A DNA stretch of 64,000 nt from Micavibrio_C sp965231165 (GCA_965231165.1 OZ246421.1:682001-746000), one strand, 5' to 3'; counted from the stretch's first letter, positions 25,729-35,498 are shown. Made by a program: numbers and translations. The notes: generated by a model from the sequence alone, not told the origin.

Positions 25729-26838
25729 ATGAACGATAAAAGAACACCCTTTATCCTGCGCCCGTTTGTGGTTTGTCTGTTGCTGGCGGTGGCTTTGGCT
25801 GTGTTTGCGCTGGCGTTTCGCAGTAGTGAGCAGGCGGACAAGTATAAATCCGAGATCGGCGCCGAAATGGCGCGGTTGCAGGAAAGTCGTGCTTATTATG
25901 AGGGGCGTATAGCCCGGAGAGAGTCGCCTGCGGTGAGGACGGGTGAGGTTGCTTTGCCGCCGCTGCCTGAAATTCCGGCGGAAATGCAGAGTGAGCCTAA
26001 GTCGCTGGTGGTTCCTGAATATGCCGAGATCGTACCTCCGTCTGAAGAGCCATTGTGGAAGAAGAATGCGGCGGCTTATACGCCTGCGCTATCAAAGGCA
26101 AAAATTGTCATTATCATTGACGATATGGGCATGGACAGGAAGCACACGAAAGAAGCGATGGCCTTGACGGCACCGGTGACGTTTGCCTGGCTGCCCTATG
26201 CCAGCAATATTCAGCCATTGATCGATGAAGCGCGGGCTGCCGGGCATGAAGCGATTGTCCATGTGCCGATGGAGCCGGGAAGCGCGACTATCGATCCGGG
26301 GCCGACGGTGCTGAAAACGTCGATGACGTCGGATGAGGTTGCGGCCATGCTGGATAAAAATCTGTCGGCCTTAACGGGGTATGTAGGATTCAACAATCAC
26401 ATGGGCAGCAAACTGACGCAGGATGCGGCGGCCATGCAACTGGTTATGAGTGAGGCAGCGAAGCGTGGCGTACTGTTTGTGGATTCGCGCACGGCGCCTA
26501 ATTCTGTCGCCGGGCAGGTTGCGGCCGCTATCGGTGTGCCGACAGCTAACCGGGACGTGTTTATCGACCATTTTGAGGACATTCACAGCGTACGTGCGGC
26601 GCTGGAGCAGATGGAAAAAGTGGCGAGCCGTCAGGGTTATGCCATCGGCATCGGCCATCCCAAAGCCAATACACTCGCGGGATTGCGTGAGTGGATTCCG
26701 ACGTTAGCGGATAAGGGTTTTGAGTTGGCCCCGGTGAGTGCGGTGGTGAGAACGTCTGAACCCGCAGCGGGTGAGGCGTCTAATCATGATGTTGCAGGGC
26801 CTGTTCAGCCGCCTGTATCAGCGCCTGTGCCTTATTGA
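25729..26838 (+). CDS. divergent polysaccharide deacetylase family protein (YibQ type)
   Basis: 369 residues: an N-terminal membrane anchor (about residues 12-30), a Pro/Glu-rich linker, then a NodB-like barrel from about residue 125 with VIIIDDMGMDRKHTKEAM, VHVPMEPGS, GFNNHMGSKLT and FVDSRTAPNSV. This DUF610 family shares the polysaccharide deacetylase fold; its substrate is not established. It lies on the opposite strand inside the trp operon, and its last 59 bases overlap the convergent 3' end of trpE. AAAGGGG precedes the start. Confidence 0.85.
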   Translation: MNDKRTPFILRPFVVCLLLAVALAVFALAFRSSEQADKYKSEIGAEMARLQESRAYYEGRIARRESPAVRTGEVALPPLPEIPAEMQSEPKSLVVPEYAEIVPPSEEPLWKKNAAAYTPALSKAKIVIIIDDMGMDRKHTKEAMALTAPVTFAWLPYASNIQPLIDEARAAGHEAIVHVPMEPGSATIDPGPTVLKTSMTSDEVAAMLDKNLSALTGYVGFNNHMGSKLTQDAAAMQLVMSEAAKRGVLFVDSRTAPNSVAGQVAAAIGVPTANRDVFIDHFEDIHSVRAALEQMEKVASRQGYAIGIGHPKANTLAGLREWIPTLADKGFELAPVSAVVRTSEPAAGEASNHDVAGPVQPPVSAPVPY

Positions 26839-28282
26839 CCGTTTCCTGATATTCGCTTTCCGGATCGCTGTCTGCAACAATGCCCGCGCCAGCCTGTATG
26901 TATAATGTGCCATCTTTGACAAGGCCTGTGCGCAGCGTGATGCAGGTATCGACATTGCCGTTGCCATCAAAATAGCCGACGCAGCCGCCGTAAAAGGATC
27001 GTTTTTCCGGTTCCAACTCATCGATGATTTCCATGGCGCGGATTTTCGGCGCGCCGCTAACGGTGCCCGCCGGGAAACCCGCGAACAGTGCTTCGAGCGG
27101 GGTGACACTCTCACTGAGCGTACCCGTGACATTCGAGACTATGTGCATGACGTGGGAATAGTTTTCGATGACGAATTGCTCGGTGACTTTGACGCTGCCG
27201 ATTTTGGCGACGCGACCAACATCGTTGCGTCCCAGATCGAGCAGCATCAGATGTTCGGCGCGTTCTTTCGGGTCGTTGAGTAACTCTTCGGCGAGCGCCT
27301 TGTCTTCCGCCGGTGTGGTGCCGCGCTTGCGGGTGCCTGCGATGGGGCGGATGGTGACTTGCCCCTCGCGGACGCGCACCAGAATTTCCGGGCTGGAACC
27401 GACGAGCGAAAATTCCGGTGTTTGGATATGGAACAGGAACGGTGACGGGTTCAGGCGGCGCAGGGCGCGGTATAACGCCAGCGATGGCAGGTCAAAGGGG
27501 ACGGAAAAACGCTGTGACGGGACGACCTGAAAAATATCACCTGCGCGGATATATTCTTTTGCTTTCTCGACCATGCCCAGAAATTTCTTCTTTGTCATGT
27601 TGGAGGAAAGCGGCAACGGTGCGGTCAGATTCGACCTTTCTGCCGATTCCGGCAGGGGACTGCGCAGTGTGTCGATAACGGATTGAATCCGGTCGTGCGC
27701 TTCCGCAAAAATTTCATGGGCGGGGATTGAGGTGTTTTCTGCTGTTACGCGTACGGGGGTGGCGATGCAGGCCATCTGTTTGACGTTGTCGAAAATGATC
27801 ATCAGCGTCGGACGCATCATCAGGGCTTGCGGTATGTTAATGGGGTCGGGATTCCGGTTGGGGATGTCCTCGATCAGGCGAACGATGTCGTAGCCGAAAT
27901 AGCCGAACATGCCTGAGGCCGCCATGGGTGGCGCATCGCCGGTTACGTCAAGCCGCGATCCATCGATCAGTTGCTGGAAATGCGCCAGCGCGGGTTGCTG
28001 TGACATGGTTTCCCATGAATCGCCATCGGTGCTGATTTCGGAAGTGCCGTTCTGGCAGCGCCAAAATATGTCAGGTTGCAGACCGATGGCTGAATAGCGA
28101 CCCAGTACCGCGCCGCCTTCAACAGATTCAAGCAGGAAGGCGTAGGGCTGATCTTTGGCCAGCTTCAGGTGGGCGGAGACGGGTGTGTAAAGGTCAGCCG
28201 GAATCCAGCGCCATACGAGCTGGGTCAGCCCCTTGTCAAAGTTGGTCTGAAACGCAGCAAGTTCGTCCGTACGGGCGATCAT
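26780..28282 (-). CDS. trpE: anthranilate synthase component I
   Basis: Converts chorismate to anthranilate with ammonia from TrpG. The chorismate-binding domain is complete: FQVVPSQRFSVPF, PFLFHIQTPEFSLVGSSPE, RPIAGTRKRG, LLDLGRNDVGRVAKIGSV, VSGAPKIRAMEIIDELE, and YIQAGAGIVADSDPESEY. Length is 500 residues. It follows ppiD by 3 bases. The last 59 bases are shared with the convergent deacetylase gene. No leader-peptide attenuator is visible because ppiD abuts the start. Confidence 0.97.
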   Translation of the reverse strand: MIARTDELAAFQTNFDKGLTQLVWRWIPADLYTPVSAHLKLAKDQPYAFLLESVEGGAVLGRYSAIGLQPDIFWRCQNGTSEISTDGDSWETMSQQPALAHFQQLIDGSRLDVTGDAPPMAASGMFGYFGYDIVRLIEDIPNRNPDPINIPQALMMRPTLMIIFDNVKQMACIATPVRVTAENTSIPAHEIFAEAHDRIQSVIDTLRSPLPESAERSNLTAPLPLSSNMTKKKFLGMVEKAKEYIRAGDIFQVVPSQRFSVPFDLPSLALYRALRRLNPSPFLFHIQTPEFSLVGSSPEILVRVREGQVTIRPIAGTRKRGTTPAEDKALAEELLNDPKERAEHLMLLDLGRNDVGRVAKIGSVKVTEQFVIENYSHVMHIVSNVTGTLSESVTPLEALFAGFPAGTVSGAPKIRAMEIIDELEPEKRSFYGGCVGYFDGNGNVDTCITLRTGLVKDGTLYIQAGAGIVADSDPESEYQETVNKAQALIQAAEQALQHHD

Positions 28283-28285
28283 GCT

Positions 28286-30175
28286 TTAGTACTGTGGTTC
28301 GGCGCTGGCGTACATGGAATCTAGAATCTGACGGTTGATCTTAACGCCATGTTTCTTTTCCATCTCGCCGTAGAAAATTGCCAGAATTTCATTCTGCGCC
28401 GCTTGTGTCTCGGATTCGCGCAGCGCTTTCAGATCTTCCTTCGATGCTTTCGACGGATCAGGCATTTTGGCAGCGGTGACGGTGGCGAGAACATAATTGC
28501 CCTTGCCGGGAGCCAACTGGTAGGAGCCTGTGTCGTTTTCAAACAGTAATGTTTTAAGTGGGTCTGTCAGGGGCGCTTCTGCGGGCTTGTTGTTGCTGAC
28601 GGTCAGTGTTCTTACGGTGCCACCCATGTCGCTGGCAACTTGTTCCAGCGTTTTCGTGCCCGCTTGAACGGCTTGCAGTGCTTCGGTTGCGCGGCGGCGG
28701 TTGAGGACGTCTTCCTGATCGGCGATCCAGAGTTTTGCCAGATCATCTTTCACGGAATCGAATTCCTTGTATGTTTTCGGTACGACGTTGTCCATCTGCA
28801 CGACGGCGTAGGTGCCGTCAGGCAGTTCCTGTACTGAGGATGTTTCTCCGGTTTCAAGGCTGAAGGCGGCCTCTAGAATATCAGCGCGGGTTTTCTCAAA
28901 CCCTTTCATGCCTTCCTTGCTGTCGGGCGTGGAGCCGTCCTGACGGATCGGGCCGATGGTTTTCAGTTCGATATGGAAGTCTTTGGCGACGTTGGCCAGT
29001 GTTTCGCCGGAGGCCAGCGCGTCATCGATCTGGTTCGAGGCCTCGACGATCTGATTGGCGGCTTTTTCATCCAGCAGTTCTTTTTTGATGGCCTCCTTGA
29101 CGCTATCGAAAGCTTTGACCTTCGGCGCAACGTTGTCTTTCAAGACAAGGACGTGCCAGCCCAATGATGTTTTCAGTGGCTCGGTGGCCTCGTCTTTCTT
29201 GAGGGCGAAAGCTGCGTCGGCGATTTCCGCCAGCAATCCGTCCTGTTCAAAGGATTCTTCGCCGATATAGGAATTTCCGGCGGCCTCTTTCAGGGAGGTT
29301 CCGGTTTTGACTTTTTCATGCGCTTCCTGTGCTTCGGTTTCGGAGGTAAAGATTGCCTGTTGCAGAACGCGCTTTTCCTTGTCGGTGTATTCGTCGATGC
29401 GTTCGTCGTAAACCTGTTTTACTTCCTCATCGGAGATGTCGAGGTTTTTGCGGGCGATCTCTTCAGTCAGGATGGCCAGCGTGAATGTTCTGGTTTCCGG
29501 TATGGCGTATTTTTCCTGACCAGATTGATAGAAGGGTTTCAGCACTTCATCGGTCGGGGTTTCAACGCCCTTGACCGTGCTGTTGTCAAAGGTCACCAGT
29601 TTGATGGTGCGTTCTTCGTTTTGCTGCTGGTAGAGGTCTTTGATTTCGGCGTCTGATACAACGGCACCCTGCAAGCCGCCACGCATGATCATGTTGGTCA
29701 GTTCACCGCGCATCATGGCGACAAATTCGGCTTCACTGATGTTTTGCGCCATCAGGATGCGGTTGAAGGCATCGCGTGTTGACAGACCGTTCTTGGCGTA
29801 GGGCGCGACCAGTTCGGCGATACGCTGGGCGATCATTTCATTGCTAAGAATGATGCCTTGATCGCGGGCGGCCTTTTGCAGCAATACATTTGAAATCTGG
29901 CCTCTGAGATATTGGTCCGCCAGACCGAGTTTGTAAGCGGTGTTAACATCAAGTGCGCCTTGCTGGCTGATGACGCGGCGGAAGGTGCGGTCAAATTCGG
30001 TGCCGCTGATTTTTTGTCCTGCGACGGTGGCGACGGCGGCGTTCTGGGAACTGCCACCGCGGAAGAAACCGCCGACGTCCATCATGGCCATACCGGCAAC
30101 GGCCAGTACCAGAAATGAGAAAATTACGAATTTGATGACTTTGGAGCCGGCGCCCGAGCGCATTGCATTCAGCAT
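28286..30175 (-). CDS. ppiD: SurA/PpiD-type peptidyl-prolyl isomerase, membrane-anchored
   Basis: Periplasmic folding factor anchored in the inner membrane, helping outer-membrane and secreted proteins. A single membrane helix lies at about residues 14-33; a SurA-N-like domain follows (KISGTEFDRTFRRVISQ...), then a parvulin domain at about residues 260-360 and a second degenerate region. Length of 629 residues matches PpiD. It is the first gene of the ppiD-trpE-trpG-trpD-trpC-lexA run, an alphaproteobacterial arrangement. Confidence 0.9.
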   Translation of the reverse strand: MLNAMRSGAGSKVIKFVIFSFLVLAVAGMAMMDVGGFFRGGSSQNAAVATVAGQKISGTEFDRTFRRVISQQGALDVNTAYKLGLADQYLRGQISNVLLQKAARDQGIILSNEMIAQRIAELVAPYAKNGLSTRDAFNRILMAQNISEAEFVAMMRGELTNMIMRGGLQGAVVSDAEIKDLYQQQNEERTIKLVTFDNSTVKGVETPTDEVLKPFYQSGQEKYAIPETRTFTLAILTEEIARKNLDISDEEVKQVYDERIDEYTDKEKRVLQQAIFTSETEAQEAHEKVKTGTSLKEAAGNSYIGEESFEQDGLLAEIADAAFALKKDEATEPLKTSLGWHVLVLKDNVAPKVKAFDSVKEAIKKELLDEKAANQIVEASNQIDDALASGETLANVAKDFHIELKTIGPIRQDGSTPDSKEGMKGFEKTRADILEAAFSLETGETSSVQELPDGTYAVVQMDNVVPKTYKEFDSVKDDLAKLWIADQEDVLNRRRATEALQAVQAGTKTLEQVASDMGGTVRTLTVSNNKPAEAPLTDPLKTLLFENDTGSYQLAPGKGNYVLATVTAAKMPDPSKASKEDLKALRESETQAAQNEILAIFYGEMEKKHGVKINRQILDSMYASAEPQY

Positions 30176-30357
30176 TTTTGACCTCTTGAGAAACAGTTGC
30201 GGTGACTATAAAGCCCGAAAATCCGCGGGGCAATAGGGGATGATGGGCAGAAAAGGGGCTTGTGGACGGGTTGGGAGTGATTTTATTTGCCTTTTTCAGA
30301 ATGTTTTAATAAACCCCCATTAAACTTGCCATAAGTATTAAAAATGAGGGTGTTGTA

Positions 30358-30732
30358 ATGACCAGTAAAGAATTCAAAGAATCTGCCGGTAAACCCCACG
30401 CCAGAGACGATATCAAGGCTTATCTGAGTCATCCGTTGGATCAGGTGGCTGAGAATCTGGGCTGCGATAGCGCTGAGGAAAAAATTGTGTTGAGGCAGGT
30501 GCAAGATGCCGTGCGGACGCTGGATGTTGCCGAGGAACAGGCTGATGCCGCCACCGGATGGGCCTTGAAGAAAACTGCCGTGGTTTCATTGCGTGACGCT
30601 GCCAGGAAATTTGAAGTTTCCAATCAGGTTACGGCGGCGGCCGTGATCAGTCAGTTGGCCGATGTCTATTACAACAGAAGCGGCGAACCTGTGCAACCGC
30701 ATGTCGCGCCCGTTCCGCCTAAGTTTTTGTAG
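30358..30732 (+). CDS. conserved-looking small protein, unknown
   Basis: 124 residues, not recognised. It appears soluble and mostly helical, with a charged N-terminus and an Ala/Val-rich helix at about residues 90-107, ending in a Pro-rich tail (HVAPVPPKFL). GAGGGTG lies a few bases upstream of the ATG. It opens a run of three unknown genes with short gaps (27 and 5 bp), suggesting one transcript that may continue into tpiA. Confidence 0.7.
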   Translation: MTSKEFKESAGKPHARDDIKAYLSHPLDQVAENLGCDSAEEKIVLRQVQDAVRTLDVAEEQADAATGWALKKTAVVSLRDAARKFEVSNQVTAAAVISQLADVYYNRSGEPVQPHVAPVPPKFL

Positions 30733-30759
30733 GGTAATCATCAGTTTAGGTGAAACGGA

Positions 30760-31248
30760 ATGGATATTTTTTATGAAGCGCTTGATGAAGTGACCGATAA
30801 GGTTCGGCATGTAGGGGAAGCCCTGCAGGCGCGCTTTGCGGCGGCGGGGCTTAAGGTATCATCAGTGCGTGAAACGACCAATATTATGGACGAACCTGTT
30901 CTGGCGCTGGATATAGAAGATCCGCGTACGGGTGAGACCAAAACATTTGAAGCGCAGGAGATATTTGAGTATTTCCTCGATGGCAGGCGACCTCTTGGTA
31001 ATTCTGTGACTGTTATGCCCAAGAGGGAGAGGGTCGACAACGGGCGGCTTTCGACGGAAATTCCGTTTAATAGATACGCGAATAATCACCCTGAGGAACT
31101 GGGTGGTGTCGATGTCGTGGCTGACTGTATTATTGAACATTTAAAGACAGGTAAGCGCGTTTTTATGGCGGGTAATCCTGATTCAGACACACCGCTGACG
31201 CGTTATGAGGCGGATAGCCATATTTATTATTCACCGCAGAAACCCTAG
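30760..31248 (+). CDS. small protein, unknown
   Basis: 162 residues, soluble, acidic, not recognised. The N-terminus is helical (EALDEVTDKVRHVGEALQ), followed by mixed strand-like segments (EPVLALDIEDPRTGETKTFEAQ). There are no catalytic motifs or membrane segments. GTGAAACGGA precedes the ATG. It lies in an apparent operon with the preceding and following unknown genes. Confidence 0.7.
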   Translation: MDIFYEALDEVTDKVRHVGEALQARFAAAGLKVSSVRETTNIMDEPVLALDIEDPRTGETKTFEAQEIFEYFLDGRRPLGNSVTVMPKRERVDNGRLSTEIPFNRYANNHPEELGGVDVVADCIIEHLKTGKRVFMAGNPDSDTPLTRYEADSHIYYSPQKP

Positions 31249-31253
31249 AAACC

Positions 31254-31580
31254 ATGCGCACACATATCGTCGGGGCTGAAAATCGTTATTATAAGAGCGA
31301 AGAAGACGCGGAGGCTGGTTTGCGACCCGCTGCGGTTTATCAGGTTGCCGCCCGGATTAATCCTGACAACAAAACATGGATGGTTTATCGCACCATGACG
31401 ATTGCGCCCAGTGAGAAATCTGAGACACTCCATGAGTTTGCCAGCCTGCGTGAGGCTTATAATCTGGTGCGGGGAAATGAAGAAAAGCCCTTGCAGATGA
31501 AGGGACTTCCTGTTGTGCGCCAGTCTTGCCCGCCGGAAAACCATAATGAATACTGGCGTAATATGCCGCAGCCCTGCTGA
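31254..31580 (+). CDS. small protein, unknown
   Basis: 108 residues, not recognised. It begins MRTHIVGAENRYYKSEEDAE and contains VYQVAARINPDNKTWMVYR; no signal peptide or membrane segment. It starts only 5 bases after the previous gene and has no clear ribosome site of its own, so translation is probably coupled. Its stop codon falls in a small hairpin (31572-31596). Confidence 0.65.
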   Translation: MRTHIVGAENRYYKSEEDAEAGLRPAAVYQVAARINPDNKTWMVYRTMTIAPSEKSETLHEFASLREAYNLVRGNEEKPLQMKGLPVVRQSCPPENHNEYWRNMPQPC

Positions 31581-31596
31581 AATCAGAAAAGCAGGG
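31572..31596 (+). terminator. weak hairpin at the end of the three-gene unknown cluster
   Basis: CCCTGCT (31572-31578) pairs with AGCAGGG (31590-31596) over an 11-base loop. No T-run follows, so it is at best a partial terminator or a structure upstream of tpiA. Confidence 0.3.
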
Positions 31597-31650
31597 TAAT
31601 CTGTAGGTTTGGGCTGTCTTTTTGAAGGCAAGTCTGGTATCTCCCTGCGC

Positions 31651-32412
31651 ATGACAAAACCATTCAAAAAACTGATTGCCGGAAACTGGAAGATGAACGG
31701 GACGGGGGCTGCTGCGGAAGCGCTGGCCGTGGCTCTTGTGGTGGGTGTTAAAGCCGAGCCAGCCCTGATGGAAAAGAACGATTTTGTGATTGCACCGCCG
31801 TTTGTGCATCTGGCGCTGGTGAAAAGCTTTATTCCGGCCTCTATCGGCCTTTCGGCACAGGATTGTGCCATGACCCATGATGGGGCTTATACAGGGGATA
31901 TCTCTGTGGATATGCTTAAGGATATTGGTTGTGGTTATGTCATCCTTGGCCATTCAGAGCGCCGCCAGTATCATGCGGAAACGGATGATAATATAGCCGC
32001 TAAGGCAGCTCTTTGTTATGAAAAAAGCTTGACAGCGATCATCTGTGTGGGCGAAACAGAGGCCGAGCGTTCTGCGGGTAGCCATGAACAAGTGGTGGCG
32101 GCACAGCTGGCCAAGGCTGTTCCGGCTAGTGCGACGGCGGCGAATACAGTGATTGCCTATGAACCTGTCTGGGCCATAGGTACCGGGAAAACCGCCACGC
32201 CGGACGATGTGAAAGCCATGCACAGTTTTATCAGGCAGCGCCTGAAGGAACAGCTTGCAGAGGGCGGCAATATGCGTATTCTGTACGGCGGTTCCGTTAA
32301 GCCCGACAATGCAGAAGCCCTGATGTCGACCGAAAACGTCGATGGTGCCCTTGTGGGTGGGGCAAGCCTGAAGGCTGACCAGTTTCTGGCGATTGCCAGG
32401 GCTGTAAAATAG
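31651..32412 (+). CDS. tpiA: triosephosphate isomerase
   Basis: Interconverts dihydroxyacetone phosphate and glyceraldehyde 3-phosphate. TIM barrel with catalytic residues in view: Asn12/Lys14 (AGNWKMNG), the His of ILGHSERRQYH, the Glu in AYEPVWAIGTGK, and the phosphate loop YGGSVKPDNA. I start at ATG 31651 (253 residues), which matches the family; a TTG at 31609 would add 14 residues. No clear ribosome site is present at either. Confidence 0.96.
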   Translation: MTKPFKKLIAGNWKMNGTGAAAEALAVALVVGVKAEPALMEKNDFVIAPPFVHLALVKSFIPASIGLSAQDCAMTHDGAYTGDISVDMLKDIGCGYVILGHSERRQYHAETDDNIAAKAALCYEKSLTAIICVGETEAERSAGSHEQVVAAQLAKAVPASATAANTVIAYEPVWAIGTGKTATPDDVKAMHSFIRQRLKEQLAEGGNMRILYGGSVKPDNAEALMSTENVDGALVGGASLKADQFLAIARAVK

Positions 32413-32428
32413 ATTAAGTGAGTTTGAA

Positions 32429-32803
32429 ATGATCCAGGTTATTCTTGTCATACAACTGATTGTGACCATCGCGATGATTGGTCTGATCCTGATCCAGCGC
32501 AGCGAAGGCGGTGGTCTGGGTATCGGCGGTGGCGGCGGCATGGGCGGTTTTGCGTCCCCGCAATCGACAGCGAATGCTCTGACCAAGGCTACCGGCGTTC
32601 TGGCGGTTTTGTTCTTTGTTGCAAACATGACATTGGCCGTGATGGCCGAAGGGCGCGGCAAGGTGAGCATCGTCGATCATCTCGACAAAGTTTCCACCAG
32701 TCAGGAAGCGCCTAAAGAAGATTCATCCAAAGAAGAAGCCAAAGAGGCGGAGAAGCCAGCGCAAGCTGAAAAGAAGGCTCCTTCGGTTCCTGTAGCGGAG
32801 TAA
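32429..32803 (+). CDS. secG: preprotein translocase subunit SecG
   Basis: Small inner-membrane subunit of SecYEG. Two hydrophobic helices (about residues 3-23 and 53-71) flank a glycine-rich loop (GGGLGIGGGGGMGGF), typical for SecG. The C-terminus is a Lys/Glu-rich tail. At 124 residues length is normal. The tpiA-secG-pyrG order is common in alphaproteobacteria. Confidence 0.93.
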   Translation: MIQVILVIQLIVTIAMIGLILIQRSEGGGLGIGGGGGMGGFASPQSTANALTKATGVLAVLFFVANMTLAVMAEGRGKVSIVDHLDKVSTSQEAPKEDSSKEEAKEAEKPAQAEKKAPSVPVAE

Positions 32804-32812
32804 AAAAGCAGT

Positions 32813-34441
32813 ATGACTAGGTTTGTATTTATCACGGGCGGCGTGGTCTCTTCTCTAGGGAAAGGTCTCGCGTCCGCGGCCCTCGGCGCATTGTTACAAG
32901 CCCGGGGATACACAACCCGCCTCTGCAAAATGGATCCTTACCTCAACGTCGATCCGGGCACGATGAGTCCGTTCCAGCACGGCGAAGTGTTCGTGACTGA
33001 CGATGGTGCGGAAACAGACCTTGATTTGGGCCACTATGAACGTTTCACAGGCCGTCCGGCGCAAAAGAGCGATAACATCACCACAGGCCGCATTTACCTG
33101 AACGTGCTGCAGCGCGAGCGCCGTGGCGATTATCTGGGCGCGACCGTACAGGTTATTCCGCACATCACTGACGAAATTAAAAACTTTATCCGTGAAAAAG
33201 ACGGTTCTGCCGATTTCGTGCTGATCGAAGTAGGCGGCACGGTGGGCGATATCGAAGGCCTGCCGTTCCTCGAAGCTATCCGCCAATTTGGTAACGAAAT
33301 GGGTGATGAGCGTTCGTTGTTCATCCATGTCACGCTGTTGCCGTATATTCCGGCGGCGGGTGAGCTGAAAACAAAACCGACGCAGCACTCGGTTAAAGAA
33401 CTAATGAGCGTGGGTATTCGCCCGCGCATTCTACTGTGCCGTTCCGACCGCCCGATCGAGCAGGAAGAGCTGCGCAAGATCGGTCTGTTCTGCAATATCG
33501 ACGAGAAGAAGGTCATTCCGGCGCTCGACGTTTCAACGATTTATGAAGTGCCGTTGACTTATCACCGCGAAGGTCTTGACGTGCAGGTGCTTGATTGCTT
33601 CGGCATTAAAGAGCCCAAGCGCCCTGATCTCAAAATCTGGAATGATATCGTTCACCGCGTGAAGGAGCCGGAAGGTTCTGTTGATATCGCTGTTGTTGGA
33701 AAATACACCAACCTGACCGACAGCTATAAATCGCTGAACGAAGCGCTGGTTCATGGCGGGATTGCCAATAACGTGAAGGTCAATCTGCGCTTTATTGAAT
33801 CGACGACGTTTGAGCAGGAAAACCCTGCTGATTACCTGCATAACATTCACGGCATTCTGGTGCCGGGTGGTTTCGGTGAGCGCGGTGCGCTTGGCAAGAT
33901 CAAGGCGGCGCAATTCGCGCGTGAACGCAAAGTTCCCTATTTTGGCATTTGCTTTGGCATGCAGCTGGCTGTGGTTGAGGCGGCGCGCAATCTGCTGCTG
34001 CTGGAAGGCGCCAGTTCGACCGAGTTTGGCCACTGTAAAGATCCTATCGTGGGTCTGATGACCGAGTGGGTCAAGGGCAACCAGAAGGAAGAGCGTAAAG
34101 CTGATGGCGATATGGGCGGTACGATGCGTCTGGGGGCTTACAAGGCCGTCCTGAAAAAGGGTAGCAAGGTTGCAGAGATTTATGGTGCGACTGAAATCAG
34201 TGAACGTCACCGCCATCGTTATGAAGTGAATACCAACTATAGGGAACGCCTTGAGCAGCATGGTCTGCGTTTTTCAGGCATGTCGCCCGATGGCATTCTT
34301 CCCGAGATCGTCGAGTATGAAGATCATCCGTGGTTTGTTGGTGTACAGTTTCACCCGGAACTGAAATCCAAGCCGTTTGATCCGCACCCGCTGTTTGTCA
34401 GCTTTATCGATGCGGCGATTAATCAAAGCCGGATGGTGTAA
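32813..34441 (+). CDS. pyrG: CTP synthase
   Basis: Makes CTP from UTP with glutamine. The amidoligase domain starts FVFITGGVVSSLGKGLASAA with KMDPYLNVDPGTMSP; the C-terminal glutaminase domain shows GGFGERG, the Cys nucleophile in FGICFGMQLAVVEAARN, and the VQFHPELKSKP His/Glu. Length of 542 residues is standard. It starts 9 bases after secG. Confidence 0.98.
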   Translation: MTRFVFITGGVVSSLGKGLASAALGALLQARGYTTRLCKMDPYLNVDPGTMSPFQHGEVFVTDDGAETDLDLGHYERFTGRPAQKSDNITTGRIYLNVLQRERRGDYLGATVQVIPHITDEIKNFIREKDGSADFVLIEVGGTVGDIEGLPFLEAIRQFGNEMGDERSLFIHVTLLPYIPAAGELKTKPTQHSVKELMSVGIRPRILLCRSDRPIEQEELRKIGLFCNIDEKKVIPALDVSTIYEVPLTYHREGLDVQVLDCFGIKEPKRPDLKIWNDIVHRVKEPEGSVDIAVVGKYTNLTDSYKSLNEALVHGGIANNVKVNLRFIESTTFEQENPADYLHNIHGILVPGGFGERGALGKIKAAQFARERKVPYFGICFGMQLAVVEAARNLLLLEGASSTEFGHCKDPIVGLMTEWVKGNQKEERKADGDMGGTMRLGAYKAVLKKGSKVAEIYGATEISERHRHRYEVNTNYRERLEQHGLRFSGMSPDGILPEIVEYEDHPWFVGVQFHPELKSKPFDPHPLFVSFIDAAINQSRMV

Positions 34442-34459
34442 TTCTTAAAGTGGAGCAGC

Positions 34460-35491
34460 ATGATGAAAACAGTTTTCTGTGACAAGCATGCGCTCCATTC
34501 TCCTCAAGTTGAAATTGATGGCGGGCAGATTGTTGAATGTGCCGACACGCCTGAGCGTCTGGAATCTGTATTGCAGGCGATTGCTGATAGAAAAGTCGGC
34601 CAGATCATTTCACCAGCCAGCCATTCAATCGAAAAAATATTGCGTGTACATGATCGCGGTTACGTTGACTTCCTAAAGACCGCTTATCAGGAGTGGGTTG
34701 ACGCGGGCTTTGAGGGTAATGCCTTCGGCACCAATTTTAATTACAATAAGGGTAAGGTTAAGCCCCCGAAATCTATTATCGGCAAGCTCGGTTACTATCT
34801 TTCCGATACGTCTGTTTCGATTACCAAGGGCACCTGGGATGCCGTGGAGCAGGGTGCTCATGGCGTTCTGACAGCACTGGATTGCATATTGGCCGGGGAT
34901 CGTTCCGCTTTCTCTCTAAGCCGTCCGGCCGGTCACCATGCTTCTGCCACCATGGGCGCTGGATATGGCTTTATCAATTTTGCGGCGGTGGCGGCGCATG
35001 CCGCCTTGGATCGTGGGCACAGCAAGGTGGCTGTTCTGGATGTCGACTATCATCATGGAAATGGTACGCAGGATATTTTCTATCAGCGTAGTGATGTTTT
35101 ATATTGCTCCCTTCATGCTGATCCTGCCTTGGATTTCCCTTTCTTCTCCGGGTATGTCGATGAAACGGGGGCGGGGGCGGGCGAAGGATATAACCGGAAT
35201 TATCCATTACCTTTGGGTACTGAGTGGCCGGATTATCGGGTGGCCATGCAGGATGCCCTGAAGCGCATTGATATGTTTGGCGCTGATCTCACGATTGTTT
35301 CGCTGGGTGTCGATACATACAGGCATGACCCCATTTCAGGTTTTGGGCTGGACCAAGAGGATTATCTGCGGATGGGTGAGGACATTGCCAGCCTGGGCGA
35401 CTCCACCCTCTTTGTTATGGAGGGTGGTTATGCCGTGGATGATTTGGGGACGAATATCGTTAACGTCCTTGATGGATTTATTGGGCGTTAA
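34460..35491 (+). CDS. histone-deacetylase-fold amidohydrolase (acetylpolyamine amidohydrolase-like)
   Basis: 343 residues of the arginase/deacetylase fold. The zinc and catalytic segments are present: SRPAGHHASATMGAGYGFINFAA-type region (His pair), VAVLDVDYHHGNGTQDIF (metal Asp and His), and the LGVDTYRHDPISGFGL metal Asp and substrate loop, plus VMEGGY near the C-terminus. Bacterial members deacetylate acetylpolyamines or other N-acetyl compounds; the substrate here is not known. It lies 18 bp downstream of pyrG and is convergent with the formyltransferase-like gene, with 7 bp between their ends. Confidence 0.9.
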   Translation: MMKTVFCDKHALHSPQVEIDGGQIVECADTPERLESVLQAIADRKVGQIISPASHSIEKILRVHDRGYVDFLKTAYQEWVDAGFEGNAFGTNFNYNKGKVKPPKSIIGKLGYYLSDTSVSITKGTWDAVEQGAHGVLTALDCILAGDRSAFSLSRPAGHHASATMGAGYGFINFAAVAAHAALDRGHSKVAVLDVDYHHGNGTQDIFYQRSDVLYCSLHADPALDFPFFSGYVDETGAGAGEGYNRNYPLPLGTEWPDYRVAMQDALKRIDMFGADLTIVSLGVDTYRHDPISGFGLDQEDYLRMGEDIASLGDSTLFVMEGGYAVDDLGTNIVNVLDGFIGR

Positions 35492-35498
35492 GCCATCT

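Noticed and set aside
30176..30357. CRISPR array or phage genes anywhere in the window
   Set aside because: No regularly spaced direct repeats, Cas proteins, integrase, terminase or capsid genes were seen.
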